Positions 1 to 11,695 of a stretch of DNA of 64,000 nucleotides are shown here, piece after piece. A model generated the notes under the pieces. The model saw only the letters and a program-made list of their open reading frames with translations, was not told the origin of the DNA and did not search any database. The position numbers and the translations under genes were made by a program. The number at the start of each line of letters is the position of its first letter. Position 1 is the first letter of the stretch. This DNA comes from Siphonodentalium dalli (Eukaryota > Mollusca > Scaphopoda > Gadilida > Siphonodentaliidae): assembly GCA_032622095.1 (NCBI GenBank), contig CP136064.1:253894484-253958483 (forward strand), in the 5' to 3' direction.

Positions 1-152
1 AATTTAGTGATGATACCCCGCATAGCGGGCTAGCATCACGAAATTCACCCTCTGTGAACCTCATTCTGCTGAGGTGTAAGCAGAATGAGGTCACCAGAGG
101 GTGAATTTGGTGACGCTAGCCCGCTATGCGGGGTAGCATTACTAAATTCATT
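1..152. repeat. Foldback (hairpin) element, possibly cut by the window edge
   Basis: The first ~75 bases and bases ~88-152 are imperfect reverse complements. The arms share the block CCCGCATAGCGGG/CCCGCTATGCGGG, the block AATTCACCCTCTG and the block CCTCATTCTGC, around a centre near 80. Bases ~150-178 then repeat part of an arm again (AATTCATTCTCTGGGGACCTCATTCTGC with small changes; two overlapping blocks). This is a palindromic non-autonomous element, one of several in this window. The left border may lie outside the window. Confidence 0.8.
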
Positions 153-178
153 CTCTGGGGACCTCATTCTGCAAATGA

Positions 179-535
179 CAGACACCCTATTTCAAGGCTT
201 GCAAATAACCTTTTGTGCAAGGTTTTAGTATTGTGTACACTTCCGGTTACGGGTCGACGAAATGGTGTTCAGTTATGAAGTTGAAACTCACGCCGCGAAA
301 GCCATTACGAATAGCAGAATACTATAATATTTCTGCGGCGGTACCACTTAGGCATGTTGACTTTCCTAATGCATTCCCCGAGTTTATTTGAGATGGAAAA
401 AGCAACGTCAACTATCATATTGGATCGATGCAACAGTGTGCTAACAACGCAGAACGTGCGACGAAATAAAAGCAGAACTCATTTCATTTTCACGTAAACT
501 CACTGTTCTCGGGTGGCGAATGTGTTTCCAAAAAG
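179..535. other. Upstream region of the ion-channel gene
   Basis: No gene or clear repeat is visible. It presumably contains the promoter and 5' leader of the receptor gene starting at 536, but I see no convincing TATA box at a definable distance, so no promoter is called. Confidence 0.4.
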
Positions 536-1732
536 ATGGCTGCGCGGTCCTGCTTGACTATTATGTACATGTTCTTGTTAAGTTGCTTTGTTTGTTATAG
601 TGGGGCCTCATTTCGCCGAAGTGGTTCCATTCAGGGTTTGAGGAATCAAATATATTCCACATCCAGCGAACTCGTTTCACCTGGTGACACATACAATGAT
701 ACAACACCATTTAATTTGAGTGCGGAATTTCACCTTCTTAGCGTGATAGCAGTCCAGTCTAACGAACAGTGCATGAAGTTAAGCGGATTTATCGATCTTG
801 TTTGGAACATTCCCGAACTAGGCTGGAACTACACTGAGTTTGACAACATCACGAGTGTCACTGTTGTCGACTCGCAAATATGGATACCTAGCGTTGTTAT
901 TACGAACGAAATCAATCAGTTCCTTACTCTCCAATCATGCGGATGGAAAACACGTGTTTATAATTCCGGAGTTGTGACCTGGTTCGGTACTAGCGACTTG
1001 GAAACATCCTGCAAGATCATCATCAGGAATTTCCCATTTGATCAGCAGGAATGTTCCATACTCCTGGTATCTTTGGACCGATATGTTGTTTTTGGACACT
1101 TCGAGTTCAGAGAATACATTTTCAAAGAAGAAGTTGCAATACCGAAAGACGAATGGCGGCTGATATCACACAACATATCATTTCTCTCGGTAGAAGGTTA
1201 CAGTGTGGTGTCCCTCAAACTGATTCTGGAGAGGAGATGGTCGTTCTACGTCATAACATTGCTGACTCCTGTGACGATCCTTGCTATTGCTAACTTATGC
1301 ACATTCAAAATACCTGTGGAATCGGGCGAGAAAGTTACCTTCTCCGTGGCTGTCATGCTATCATACTCCATTTATTTCAGCCTGGTATACGCCATCATGC
1401 CAAAGACATCAGGATCAATATCAGTTCTTGCAATGTCGTTGGATGTATTGTTCGTTCTTGGCATCAGCACCACGATTATAACAGTAATTGTGCAACGTTG
1501 CTATTACCATGACAACACAACTGAGTTACCACGCGTTGCGAAATGGTTCCTTTCAAGGCGAGTCGACCAAGACACACTGGAAGAGAAAGCAGAACAGTTG
1601 GAACCGGCAACCATGACGACCAAGAATGCCTGGATGTCTGTAGCAACCACCATAGACAGATGCGCGTTCCGGGTCGTTCTCACACTAACAGTGCTCACCT
1701 ACTTTATTTCTTGTGCGATAGTTTTCATATGA
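536..1732 (+). CDS. Cys-loop ligand-gated ion channel subunit (nicotinic-receptor-like), intronless
   Basis: A 398-residue pentameric ligand-gated channel subunit of the plasma membrane. Residues ~7-24 are a hydrophobic signal peptide. An extracellular ligand-binding domain follows, with the defining Cys-loop (C159 and C173, exactly 13 residues between, containing FPFDQQ). Four membrane helices lie at about 235-258, 264-286, 295-321 and 376-397. The start of M2 reads GEKVTFS; this glutamate is the position that favours cations in nicotinic channels, so a cation channel is inferred. The vicinal-cysteine pair of acetylcholine-binding alpha subunits is absent and loop A reads WIPS rather than WTPD, so the ligand is unknown. 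The M3-M4 loop is short (~55 residues). The ATG follows AAAAAG in fair context. The whole gene is one open exon, which suggests an old retrocopy-type lineage expansion. No frameshift is present. Confidence 0.93.
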   Translation: MAARSCLTIMYMFLLSCFVCYSGASFRRSGSIQGLRNQIYSTSSELVSPGDTYNDTTPFNLSAEFHLLSVIAVQSNEQCMKLSGFIDLVWNIPELGWNYTEFDNITSVTVVDSQIWIPSVVITNEINQFLTLQSCGWKTRVYNSGVVTWFGTSDLETSCKIIIRNFPFDQQECSILLVSLDRYVVFGHFEFREYIFKEEVAIPKDEWRLISHNISFLSVEGYSVVSLKLILERRWSFYVITLLTPVTILAIANLCTFKIPVESGEKVTFSVAVMLSYSIYFSLVYAIMPKTSGSISVLAMSLDVLFVLGISTTIITVIVQRCYYHDNTTELPRVAKWFLSRRVDQDTLEEKAEQLEPATMTTKNAWMSVATTIDRCAFRVVLTLTVLTYFISCAIVFI

Positions 1733-3297
1733 CGCCGCTGTATTGGTTAACTCTTTAAAATACTCTTATCCTCAAATTATCGAAGTGTAGTTCCATCAGG
1801 AAATGTTCTGCCAATTAATATGAATCCCTGTGAACTTGTGTTATCTGCTCGTCAGTCCGATACCCGCTTAATATATTTCCTGACCCCCCCCCCAGATGAA
1901 TTCTTCGGCAGACCCCACATCCAATATTTTTCGTCGATTTATCCCTAACTTAAAATCTTTGGGATAAAATCTAGATGGGCGCTATTGAATTTGAACGATT
2001 TTGGATAAAACAAAACAGTGAAATTAAATCTGCTGGGTGGCCCTGCTGAATACACAGAATGGCAAATGATAACAGACTAGTTTCCGTCCAAATACTCTAT
2101 ATTGGTATATAATAGAGATAAACGTTATCCCCACAAGTGTGAATCTGACAGTTAGTCCATTGCCACAATAAATACCTGTTCACGGGAAATTACATATGGA
2201 TACTGGAAGTCTCAGGTCGAGATAGATCAAATAGGGGTGAGATCAGGGACGTAACTTTTCACCATATTAAGTCTTTAGACATCTTCTTCAAATACCATCA
2301 GCCCAATTTGGCCTATTCATAGTATGGAGTGGAATTGGATGACTTGGTTACATATTTGTTAAAATGGCTCCGGCCACTCAAGAAATAGCGTGTTGCTGTA
2401 TAGGGTTCATGGATAGTTTGAGATTCAAATATGCTGGATGTATCAGTTGTATAATTCCAATCTAAGGGGCTGTGCAAAGGAATTTTACGAACTTGGGAGT
2501 GTGTTTGCTCCAGTTGAGAGGGACAGTCTATGGACTATGTGGGGGTCGGGCATGCAGTTGAACATTTCAAAACTGCTCAACCGAGACCCTCTTGCTACGT
2601 CCCTGTTTAGAGCTATTTGCTCTTAAGCGATTTTGACAAGTACTAATTGGTGTGTTCTTCCGAGTCTCAGTATTTAAAGTCAAGCAGTCTTGACTTGAAA
2701 CATATTTTGTTTGCATAATATACAAAAGGGATTGGGGCACAAGTTTTTACAACTTATGAAGCCCCTCTCAAGCCCCAATACAATATAACAACACACATGA
2801 AATCAAGATGACGATACAAACGTATTTACATGGTGATAAGTTTTGAGGTACGTAATATGTATTGCCTTCCAGAGATTATCGGGCTAGAACGAGGTTGGCT
2901 ACTGGTCGAGGAAAATTTGTATTTAAGGAATGCCACTACATAATGGATGTTTGGCACGATTGGCGCTAGTGCTAGTATAATTGGCTATTATTAGTATTTG
3001 TACTATGGAGGTAAAACTTATGAAACAGTTGAATTCGATTTGCGGTTACTGTTGTGCTCTGGAAGGCAATACAGATAATTAATCAGAACGAAATGTTTGA
3101 ATGTGAGGTTTGTCCATATGTAAGGTGACTGCCACGTGACAAATTTTAATTCCGGAATCAATTTTAAGTGGATTCGAAAGTAAAACAAATAAGATCTTTT
3201 AGGGATCGAAACGCTTTGTCGCTGCAATATATTGCTGTGTGATGAGAAATAATTTCTTATTTTTTTGGGACGAGACATGGGGTATTCCACACATGAG
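1733..3297. other. Intergenic, no gene recognised
   Basis: AT-rich sequence. The small open frames here have no recognisable content. A 16-bp inverted pair (GTATTGCCTTCCAGAG at ~2867 and its complement at ~3056) may mark a ~205-bp short element, but the similarity does not extend beyond the pair. Confidence 0.5.
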
Positions 3298-4405
3298 TTA
3301 TGCAGTATCGCTTATTGTGATATTTTCACTGGTCAGTTTCTCAAAAAATTCGGAGCGCTCTCTTGGGTACAATGGGCACATGAAGAAATAGTGATAGGCG
3401 TCCTCATATCGATTTCCACAGGGACATGCGGGTCTATCAGCGATGTAATTGTTGAACATATCAGATCGGAGTTCACTACATAAATTACGAATGCGACAAT
3501 GAACAATGTTGTATTTTCTGCTTCCAGCGTAGAAATGCTGAGGGGGGGGGGGGGGGGGGGGGTAGATAGGAAGGTGCTAAATTATTAAATATTTTATAGA
3601 GTGCCTGAAATTTGTGTAGTTGACGTCTTTTGTAGAGTGAAGGCCAATCAACTTCCTGTAGTACCATATTGTCCGAAGCAGAACGGGTGATATGAAGCCG
3701 GTCAAGCTTCTCTAACAAGTAATCGGAAGCATTGTCCCGCACTGCATCTGAGTAATCAAATAGGGGTAATATATGTGTTTTGTAGATAATTTCAATGGTT
3801 TTCCTGCCAAGTTGATATTTAATCCGTCGGAGTTGAGATAGGCGCGAGGCAATTCTTTTGACTGAGTCTTCAATATGGGCGTTTGAGATTTGACTGGAGT
3901 TCCAGACCTAAATGTTTATGCTTGTCCACGAAGTCAATTGAATTGCCTACAAAATTTATGTTCGGTTTCTCTGTTGAGGGCGCAACTAATGAGAAGGACA
4001 TGCCAACTGTTTTAGTTGGGTTAAAGCTGACCAGCCAGTTTTTGGACCACGCTGTAATTTTGTCTAAGTCGCTGTTCATAGTGTGTTCAAGTATATTAAG
4101 ATCAAAGTGACTGCTCGTGATGCAGGTGTCGTCCGCATACATTCTCGTTACAGATTCAATACCGTCGGCTAAATCATTTATATAGACGAGGAACATAAAC
4201 GGTCCCAGGATAGACCCATGTGGCACTCCTGCTGGGATGATCTCATATTTTGAAAATGTATCATTGACTAGAACTCTTTGTGTCCGGTTATCTAGATAGT
4301 CTTCTATCCAATTCAATATGTTTCCTTCTACTCCATAAGCATTCAATTTATGAATCGGTCCCCTATACCAAACCCTTTCAAAAGCTTTGGATATATCACA
4401 GAATA
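3298..4405 (-). pseudogene. Non-LTR retrotransposon reverse transcriptase, 5'-truncated and frameshifted
   Basis: Read on the minus strand from ~4405 down to a stop at 3298. The open part (4475-3870) holds RT palm motifs: the block DISKAFERVW, the block GVPHGSILGPFMFL and the catalytic box YADDT. The frame is lost near 3880 and continues in another frame through the usual RT tail (WPSLYKRRQLHK, LYKIFNNLAPSYL). It shifts again at the homopolymer 3541-3562 (about 21 G) and ends with a Cys/His C-terminal module (CPCGNRYEDAYHYF, then CPLYPRERSEFF). No endonuclease domain is present: the coding similarity begins abruptly just before RT motif A, as in 5'-truncated LINE copies. The family is Jockey/CR1-like in style, but the clade is not settled. 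Confidence 0.85.
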
Positions 4406-5948
4406 TAGAACATGTAAATAGTCCATACGGGTTTGTAAATATGGAACAGCAATAACATGGTACTTCTAGGAACAAGCGTGTAATAAATTGTTATTAAAAC
4501 CGTATATCAAAGCACTATACAAAATAATCGGTGACTCGAATATTAAATGGGGCATTGATTCGCATCCTTATCAACTCGCACGCTAGTTTTGATTATTTAT
4601 TTTCCAAATTCTCTACACAGACGAGGTCGCGATTATGATCATCTCTGCACCCTTTATTACTCGTATTATAGATCTTAATCGGACATGGGTAGAGAGACTC
4701 TCATAGAGTTATGAATAAAAAACGTTACAAATTTGAACGGTATAGACCTGCATATGGCAGTGTACAACCAGCCAATACGCCAAGGATCAGATATAAAATA
4801 ATATATAATCGGGGTTCACGATTATAGGTAGCGATTGGTATTCAATCTGAGACTGAGTAACGGGTGCCACGCGATCCTCTGATTGTATTTCAAAACTCGT
4901 ATCCAGATTTAATCGAAGATGACGGAGGGTGATTATATTGAAAAAATACCCGAGATATTCTGAAATTAAAACAAATTATAAAAAAACATTGTTTTTTAAA
5001 GATATTTTTGGAAAAGAACAATTGATTTTAAAGAGCGACACAACCTCCCTGAAGCTCACCCACCCAATAGGTGAATTAACCCACACACCCAATAGGTGAA
5101 TTAACCCACCCACCCAATAGGTGAAATTTACTTATGTACGAACGAAGTTGATCACTTGTGGTTTTGTAAACTGTTTCAGACAAATCCGTTATTAAGTCGA
5201 AAGTACGTATATTGATTAAGTGTCAGGATACTCATTTTGAAATGCAATCCTAACATCGTGTGGCACATGATTGAATACAAATCGCTATCTAATCGTGACA
5301 CACGATTAGGTATCTTTCTCTATTCAAACGTGTGCGTATAAGCGAGATCATTGAGTAGCAGCAATATTCGATTCATCCAGGAACAGATAATGATTTAAAC
5401 TGTTTTGTGCAGCGATATAGCCCAGTGCTGACTATACCATTTGTTTTATCATATGCTAAGAACTGCAAGATTTACGCGAATTATATATTTCAAAATTGGG
5501 ATAATCCGAACCGCAATAAATTCCATGGACTACTTTCTCTTGAAAACATGAGAGTTCTGAAGAAAAAAAACTGAGCATATTTATTAAATTAGCATTGAAA
5601 AAGATCACTTAAGATACTATTAGATACAGATGAAATGTATATTTATATATATTTAATGCGACTCATCCCTAAATTGTAAATTGCATAATTATACAAGGTA
5701 CTTGTTAATGGATTATACGTGTTGTGCCTTAGTTATAATATGATGGTGAATTTGTTATGGAAATGTTATATGATAATTGTTAGCGTGCAAGTTGCTTGTT
5801 TAATTGTTTATATATATATATACATGTATATATGTTGGCTATGTTCCAACTTAAATATTGGCTTTACAATAAAAAATCAATCAACAGAAAGTCCACGAAC
5901 ATGAGTGTTTTCTCATTTATACGAACTGTTCAATCCATCAATATCTCG
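4406..5948. other. Intergenic, with a short triple repeat
   Basis: No gene recognised. At ~5054-5127 the phrase CACCCAATAGGTGAATTAAC occurs three times in tandem with small changes (period ~25). A short TA run lies at ~5810-5835. Confidence 0.5.
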
Positions 5949-7208
5949 GGAGAGATAACCTATATTATACAGTAAATATACTCGTATATTATATCTCAAG
6001 TGACGTTCTCGGGAGAGATAACCTATATTATACAGTAAATATACTCGTATATTATATCTCAAGTGACGTTCTCGGGAGAGATAACCTATATTATACAGTA
6101 AATATACTCGTATATTATATCTCAAGTGACGTTCTCGGGAGAGATAACCTATATTATACAGTAAATATACTCGTATATTATATCTCAAGTGACGTTCTCG
6201 GGAGAGATAACCTATATTATACAGTAAATATACTCGTATATTATATCTCAAGTGACGTTCTCGGGAGAGATAACCTATATTATACAGTAAATATACTCGT
6301 ATATTATATCTCAAGTGACGTTCTCGGGAGAGATAACCTATATTATACAGTAAATATACTCGTATATTATATCTCAAGTGACGTTCTCGGGAGAGATAAC
6401 CTATATTATACAGTAAATATACTCGTATATTATATCTCAAGTGACGTTCTCGGGAGAGATAACCTATATTATACAGTAAATTTACTCGTATATTATATCT
6501 CAAGTGACGTTCTCGGGAGAGATAACCTATATTATACAGTAAATATACTCGTATATTATATCTCAAGTGACGTTCTCGGGAGAGATAACCTATATTATAC
6601 AGTAAATATACTCGTATATTATATCTCAAGTGACGTTCTCGGGAGAGATAACCTATATTATACAGTAAATATACTCGTATATTATATCTCAAGTGACGTT
6701 CTCGGGAGAGATAACCTATATTATACAGTAAATATACTCGTATATTATATCTCAAGTGACGTTCTCGGGAGAGATAACCTATATTATACAGTAAATATAC
6801 TCGTATATTATATCTCAAGTGACGTTCTCGGGAGAGATAACCTATATTATACAGTAAATATACTCGTATATTATATCTCAAGTGACGTTCTCGGGAGAGA
6901 TAACCTATATTATACAGTAAATATACTCGTATATTATATCTCAAGTGACGTTCTCGGGAGAGATAACCTATATTATACAGTAAATATACTCGTATATTAT
7001 ATCTCAAGTGACGTTCTCGGGAGAGATAACCTATATTATACAGTAAATATACTCGTATATTATATCTCAAGTGACGTTCTCGGGAGAGATAACCTATATT
7101 ATACAGTAAATATACTCGTATATTATATCTCAAGTGACGTTCTCGGGAGAGATAACCTATATTATACAGTAAATATACTCGTATATTATATCTCAAGTGA
7201 CGTTCTCG
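5949..7208. repeat. 63-bp minisatellite, 20 copies, nearly identical
   Basis: Twenty head-to-tail copies of a 63-bp unit beginning CTCGGGAGAGATAACC. I see one base change (A to T near 6482) across the array. Because 63 is divisible by three and the unit lacks stops in one minus-strand frame, the array is open for 437 codons. The peptide is a 21-residue repeat with no recognisable domain, so this is treated as satellite DNA, not a gene. The homogeneity implies very recent expansion or gene conversion. Confidence 0.95.
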
Positions 7209-7555
7209 CGTTCTAATTGGCTGCACACTACTAGTATACTATTTTCCAATAGTACCCCAGAAGCTGGCCTACTCACATAACTTTTCTTTTTCTATTTATA
7301 GTAAAAAAAATAATTCGCACCATCGGATTGATACTTGAACACACGGCCAATATGGAACTATATTGAACGTTACCTGTTTGATATATATGTTTATTATATA
7401 CTTGCCCATGAATTATAAGGTTTTAGCAGTGAGATATAAGTGATATCCCACTCTAGAGTGATATCCCACAAGTGAGTGATATCAGCTTGAAATTTCTGAT
7501 GTATTGACATTCATTGGGGGCCATAGGCAAGTAACTAAAGTATATACTAAACAGA
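7209..7555. other. Intergenic, with short GTGATATC repeats
   Basis: No gene seen. At 7430-7490 the phrase GTGATATCCCAC and variants occur three times. Confidence 0.5.
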
Positions 7556-7709
7556 ATATCCACACGTTTTCAGTGGATATGGGTTAAATCTAATTCGTGA
7601 TGATAAAACATTTGAATTTCCACTCGCTGCCTAAAGCCACTCGTGGAAATTCAATGTTTTGTCATCACTCATGAGATATAACCCACATCCACTGAAAAGG
7701 TGTGGATAT
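7556..7709. repeat. Foldback element, ~154 bp
   Basis: Imperfect palindrome running from ATATCCACAC to GTGTGGATAT, with arms of ~70 bp (blocks CAGTGGATATGGGTTA, GATGATAAAACATTTGAATT). The centre contains CCACTCG..CTAAAGCCACTCGTGG. A second small hairpin follows at ~7752-7786 (AATAGTTCACTCGCC / GCTCGTGGACTATT). Confidence 0.85.
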
Positions 7710-8015
7710 CCTCTATATACCATATTGCCATACTTGTGGTATTCGAGTAGGAATAGTTCACTCGCCTGCGGCTCGTGGACTATTTCTCCTCTCGGACCAC
7801 TATTTTGGCATAGTCAACTCTAATCCATACAATATCTATATAATATGTGTAGCTAGTCACCCTTAAATTGGTAATCATATATATGACCCATACAATATAT
7901 CTATTTTCATTCGTCAATCGACTGGCATCCGAATGCCTACATTAGAAATTCATGACAAGACAACTGATCAATGTAAGGGTAGTAAGATGCTCATACAATC
8001 ATGTTGATTAAAATG

Positions 8016-8338
8016 TAAGTACAATACAATATATCATTATGTAAGTACAATATACTATATCATTATATAAGTACAATACACTATATCATTATATAAGTAC
8101 AATACACTATATCATTATATAAGTACAATACACTATATCATTATATAAGTACAATACAATATATCATTATATAAGTACAATACAATATATCATTATATAA
8201 GTACAATACACTATATCATTATTTATAAGTACAATACACTATATCATTATTTATAAGTACAATACACTATATCATTATTTATAAGTACAATACAATATAT
8301 CATTATTTATAAGTACAATACAATATATCATTATTTAT
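8016..8338. repeat. Minisatellite, 26-28 bp unit, 12 copies
   Basis: Twelve copies of a unit containing AAGTACAATACACTATATC. The first part of the array has 26-bp spacing and the last five units have a 28-bp spacing (TTAT insertion). Within the unit ACACT and ACAAT variants alternate, so subfamilies are interleaved. Confidence 0.93.
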
Positions 8339-8341
8339 CAG

Positions 8342-8432
8342 CGATTTGGTCAGCTCATCGGCTTCATGAATATTGATCACAAAGTTGCCAACACAACGGC
8401 TACAACCGTCCTCTTCTATGGAATTCTATTCT
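8342..8432 (+). other. Possible internal coding exon of unknown gene (low confidence)
   Basis: An AG acceptor at 8340-8341 and a GTGAGT donor right after 8432 bracket 91 bases that are open in one frame. The peptide is RFGQLIGFMNIDHK, then VANTTATTVLFYGILF, hydrophobic at its end. No family is recognised and no neighbouring exon was found, so this may be chance. Confidence 0.2.
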
Positions 8433-8638
8433 GTGAGTTCACTGCTAAATTACCTAATTATTAACCCCTTTTATACTAAAACATAATTGATGAGTAGTTA
8501 TCCAAACGACCTTAGTGAACGTTTTATCTGAACATTTCTCACAATTGAATGAATCATTCTTCTCTTTTATTATCTGTTTTTCTGTTCTGTCGTCTTGTTT
8601 TATTACCTAATTAATAATACAAAATTCGATATATACTT

Positions 8639-8791
8639 AAGGAATAATCTCGGTTTCCTAATGTAATTACACAGTCTAAAGGCATATGCCGAATCACAAA
8701 CCTATAAATCGCGAAGCGATTTATAAGAGTTTGTGATTCGGCATATGCCTTTAAACTGTGTAATTACATTAGGAAACCGAGATTATTCCTT
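8639..8791. repeat. Near-perfect foldback, 153 bp, with a GCGAAGC tip
   Basis: Arms of ~70 bp from AAGGAATAATCTCGG to CCGAGATTATTCCTT are almost fully complementary (blocks TTTCCTAATGTAATTACACAG and GCATATGCCGAATCACAAA, each with its complement on the other side). The centre reads AAATCGCGAAGCGATTT, whose tip GCGAAGC is an exceptionally stable DNA mini-hairpin. Confidence 0.92.
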
Positions 8792-10593
8792 TTCATTATG
8801 CCATCGATTGTTAAATATTGATTTTAAAGACATATTCGCCCTTAAAATACGATTGAAACAAGGAACTATTTGTTCTCAAATAACAGACAAGACTTGAGCC
8901 GAAAACAACTCGCTGCATTCCCGTCCGAATAATATCGATCGATCTGAAGATCTGTAGATCGAGTGGGTTTTTCCCGAACGAATGTCAAGGACGAAACAAA
9001 ACATTAATAAACTTTTGATCAAAATTAAACATTATTAGCAGAATTTTGGAAGAGGAAAATATACATTTAGTCTCCATGTCAACTGGGAATCATGAACATG
9101 CGATCAAAAAGTTTAGTGAGAATTTTCTTACAGGAATCCTCCCATCTATCGGCAGTGAGCCAAATACTTTTCAATTTTTCGCAGTCATTTTGTGTCATTC
9201 ACTCATTGTGATTTTACCGAGAAACAAGTTTTCAGAAGAATTAAATCATCATGGCATTTAAGGAATTTTAAGATGATTTATTTTTCAAAAACTAATATAT
9301 TTGGTAAAATTTAAAGTGATTATTTATAAATCGCTTGTGTCCAGATAATACAGACACGTAAACCTTTGTAACACTTTTTAACATATCGGTACACTGAGAC
9401 GAGTAGAAGAAATATCCTGCACAGGGACGTTACATTATTTGTAACACCAATCAACGAGTGGTCTCTGTGGATCTCAGAAATCATGTGCATAGCGGATGCG
9501 TTGTAAATATAGAAGGCCGATGACTTCTCTGATCGATAGGTCACGGTCCTTCCCCCATTACAACATTTGTCCAGGTATGTTGTTGTGGTGCAGTACGCTG
9601 TCCGATCGGGTGCGGACATTAATGGCTGACCCGTGTACACGCCTCGGTGTGTGCACGTTAAAGAACGCTACTGTAGTCACCACAGGGTTATAAAGTTACT
9701 CGGCCGTGGTAGCAACAGGGGTCAATACTATGAACAATTTTATACCTGTAAATACAAATTGTATTTATTAATTTGTAATTACAAATTTGTGTTAACTATC
9801 ACAGTGGTTTCATAGTACAGGGAAAATTTAGCCGTATTATTGTAATACCTTAGACTGGGCGAGAGGTGAAATCCCTAAAAGGCAGCTGTAAAACTTAGAA
9901 AAAACTAACTCACCACTCTGCTCCCATGCACCTGTTATCAGTGTTATCTGAATACCAGTTCAAATTAGACGGACATGAAAATAGAGCTAAAATAACTGAC
10001 AACAATTTATATGGGGAAGTTACAATGCGTGCTATCATATTGTGATTAGTGATAGCGCCGGTACTACGAAACGATGAGCTAACAAAATCTCTCAAACTTC
10101 ACAAAGATCTACTGTTGATTATTGTAGATTGCTTACGGACAAACCTTTGCGTGTGAGTGATTCACAATATATTGAATCACGGCGGGCCAAAGTTACAAAA
10201 GAAATAACCAATCATAAGTTGAGAGGTGAACGCTTATCAGAGCTATCCAATCGGTTCACGGATTGCTGAGTTGATGACCAATTGTCTGCGCAAGTTAACA
10301 ATTAAACGATTCGTTTGTAGTGTGTGTATGTAGGTACAAGTCAGAGTAATAACGAGTACTACAAACAATTTGGTATCATTGTTTTTACAAATTACAAATT
10401 TACAACCATTCAGTTTGTGAAAATAATATATTATTTTGATGGTATAGCATTATATATATTGTGACCATCCTATTATTTCAAAACTGATCCGTTACTCTTA
10501 TCATAACACATCGAGGCAGTAACGTGGCTCCATTTTATCGGGAGGGGGGTGTATCGAAGCAGGGACGTGCTAATGGTCTCGGTTATAGGAGTG
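8792..10593. other. Intergenic, possible fragment of a SINE-like repeat
   Basis: No gene recognised. Around 9540-9720 the sequence contains GTGTGCACGTTAAAGAAC, a phrase I associate with widespread molluscan interspersed repeats, but no borders are visible. Confidence 0.35.
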
Positions 10594-10892
10594 GTGCGGG
10601 GCCCCCGGTGGTCCAGTCGGTAGAGTGCCAGGTGGATTACACCGTCACAGGACGTCCAGCGCTGACGAAGCTGGTTCTAACCCCGTCATATGGAGGGTGA
10701 CCGGAATCGTGTATCTGGGCAAGTTTGTCAGTTGCTTTCCGGGGGTCGGTGGTTTCTACACGCAGTGGGACGATTTCTCGGTGAAATCAAGCCTCTGCAT
10801 GGTCTTTCCTCCACCCGTAAAATTGACAACGTCCTGTGTGGCCTATATAGCGGCTAGAACGACGATAAACCCTAATAAACCAAACCAAACCA
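10594..10892 (+). mobile_element. tRNA-derived SINE with 9-bp target-site duplication
   Basis: A ~299-bp SINE. The head carries an RNA polymerase III A box (TGGTCCAGTCGGTAGAG at 10610-10626) and a B box (GGTTCTAACCC at ~10671). The middle resembles the conserved central domain of metazoan SINEs (CTTTCCTCCACCCGTAAAA). The tail is a (CCAAA)-type repeat. The duplication ATAGGAGTG occurs at 10585-10593 and again at 10893-10901, which fixes both ends. Family name not determined. Confidence 0.88.
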
Positions 10893-10901
10893 ATAGGAGT
10901 G

Positions 10902-11695
10902 TCATTTTATAATTTCAAACTGCTCCGATATCTTATAATATATCTAGATAGGGACGTGGCTATATGGGCTCAGTTTGGCGACGGGGTGTCCATCCTATAA
11001 TTTCGATATGCACCCTTTGAACAAAAAAATGCCTATAAATTCCACATAACGATGGAATCGTATATCACGAGGAAAGTATTTTTATTTTTCTATACGCTGA
11101 TAACAAAAGTTAGTCAATATGACTAACATATGTTAGTCAAACGTTTTCCCTCAGGATGACTGACTTAGTTCAGCCAACATGACTGAGGCATAACATTAAT
11201 CAAAATTACTAGGGTGATGTTAGTCATAACGACTAAGAAATGGGGACGTTAGGGAATTAACAAAATATAGAAGCGATTTGTTGTGATCAGCGAAGACAGG
11301 AATATTATAAATAATTAGAAAAAACGTTATAAATAACAACGAAGACCATGAAATGTGCTCCAGTTATCGGTTACAAAGACATTTCAGACAAATGGTGTTG
11401 AATCTTTCCAGAGGAATTAGGAATAGCATGCATGCTAAAATAGATTTCCGGATTTCCCCAGCGACAATGAATGCGCTGTAAGTAGAAAGCGGACTATATT
11501 GTATTGGTGTTAGCCCCTTGCCCCCCAAATAACCAATTCGCGTGTTGGGGACTGAACTATCAGAAAGAGTGAATGTTAAACAACCAATCAAAAGTGACAA
11601 ATTCCCATTTTTTAGAAAATATCAACATTCCTTTCTTGTAACGTCTGGTAACCCTTTCATTACGGGAGGTGAGCTGGTGCGGCATTAACGATGTC
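10902..11695. other. Intergenic, with clustered TTAGTCA words
   Basis: No gene. The words TTAGTCA/TGACTAA and GACTGA recur at least seven times between 11110 and 11240, including a palindromic pair TGACTAACATATGTTAGTCA. Partial repeats of the AGGGACGTG phrase flank the SINE on both sides. Confidence 0.5.

Noticed and set aside
5913-7226. 437-codon open frame on the minus strand
   Set aside because: It is a translation of the 63-bp satellite. The unit length is divisible by three, there is no domain, and the ends fall in flanking sequence.
5949-8338. CRISPR-like array
   Set aside because: The repeats are directly adjacent with no unique spacers, and the DNA is from an animal.
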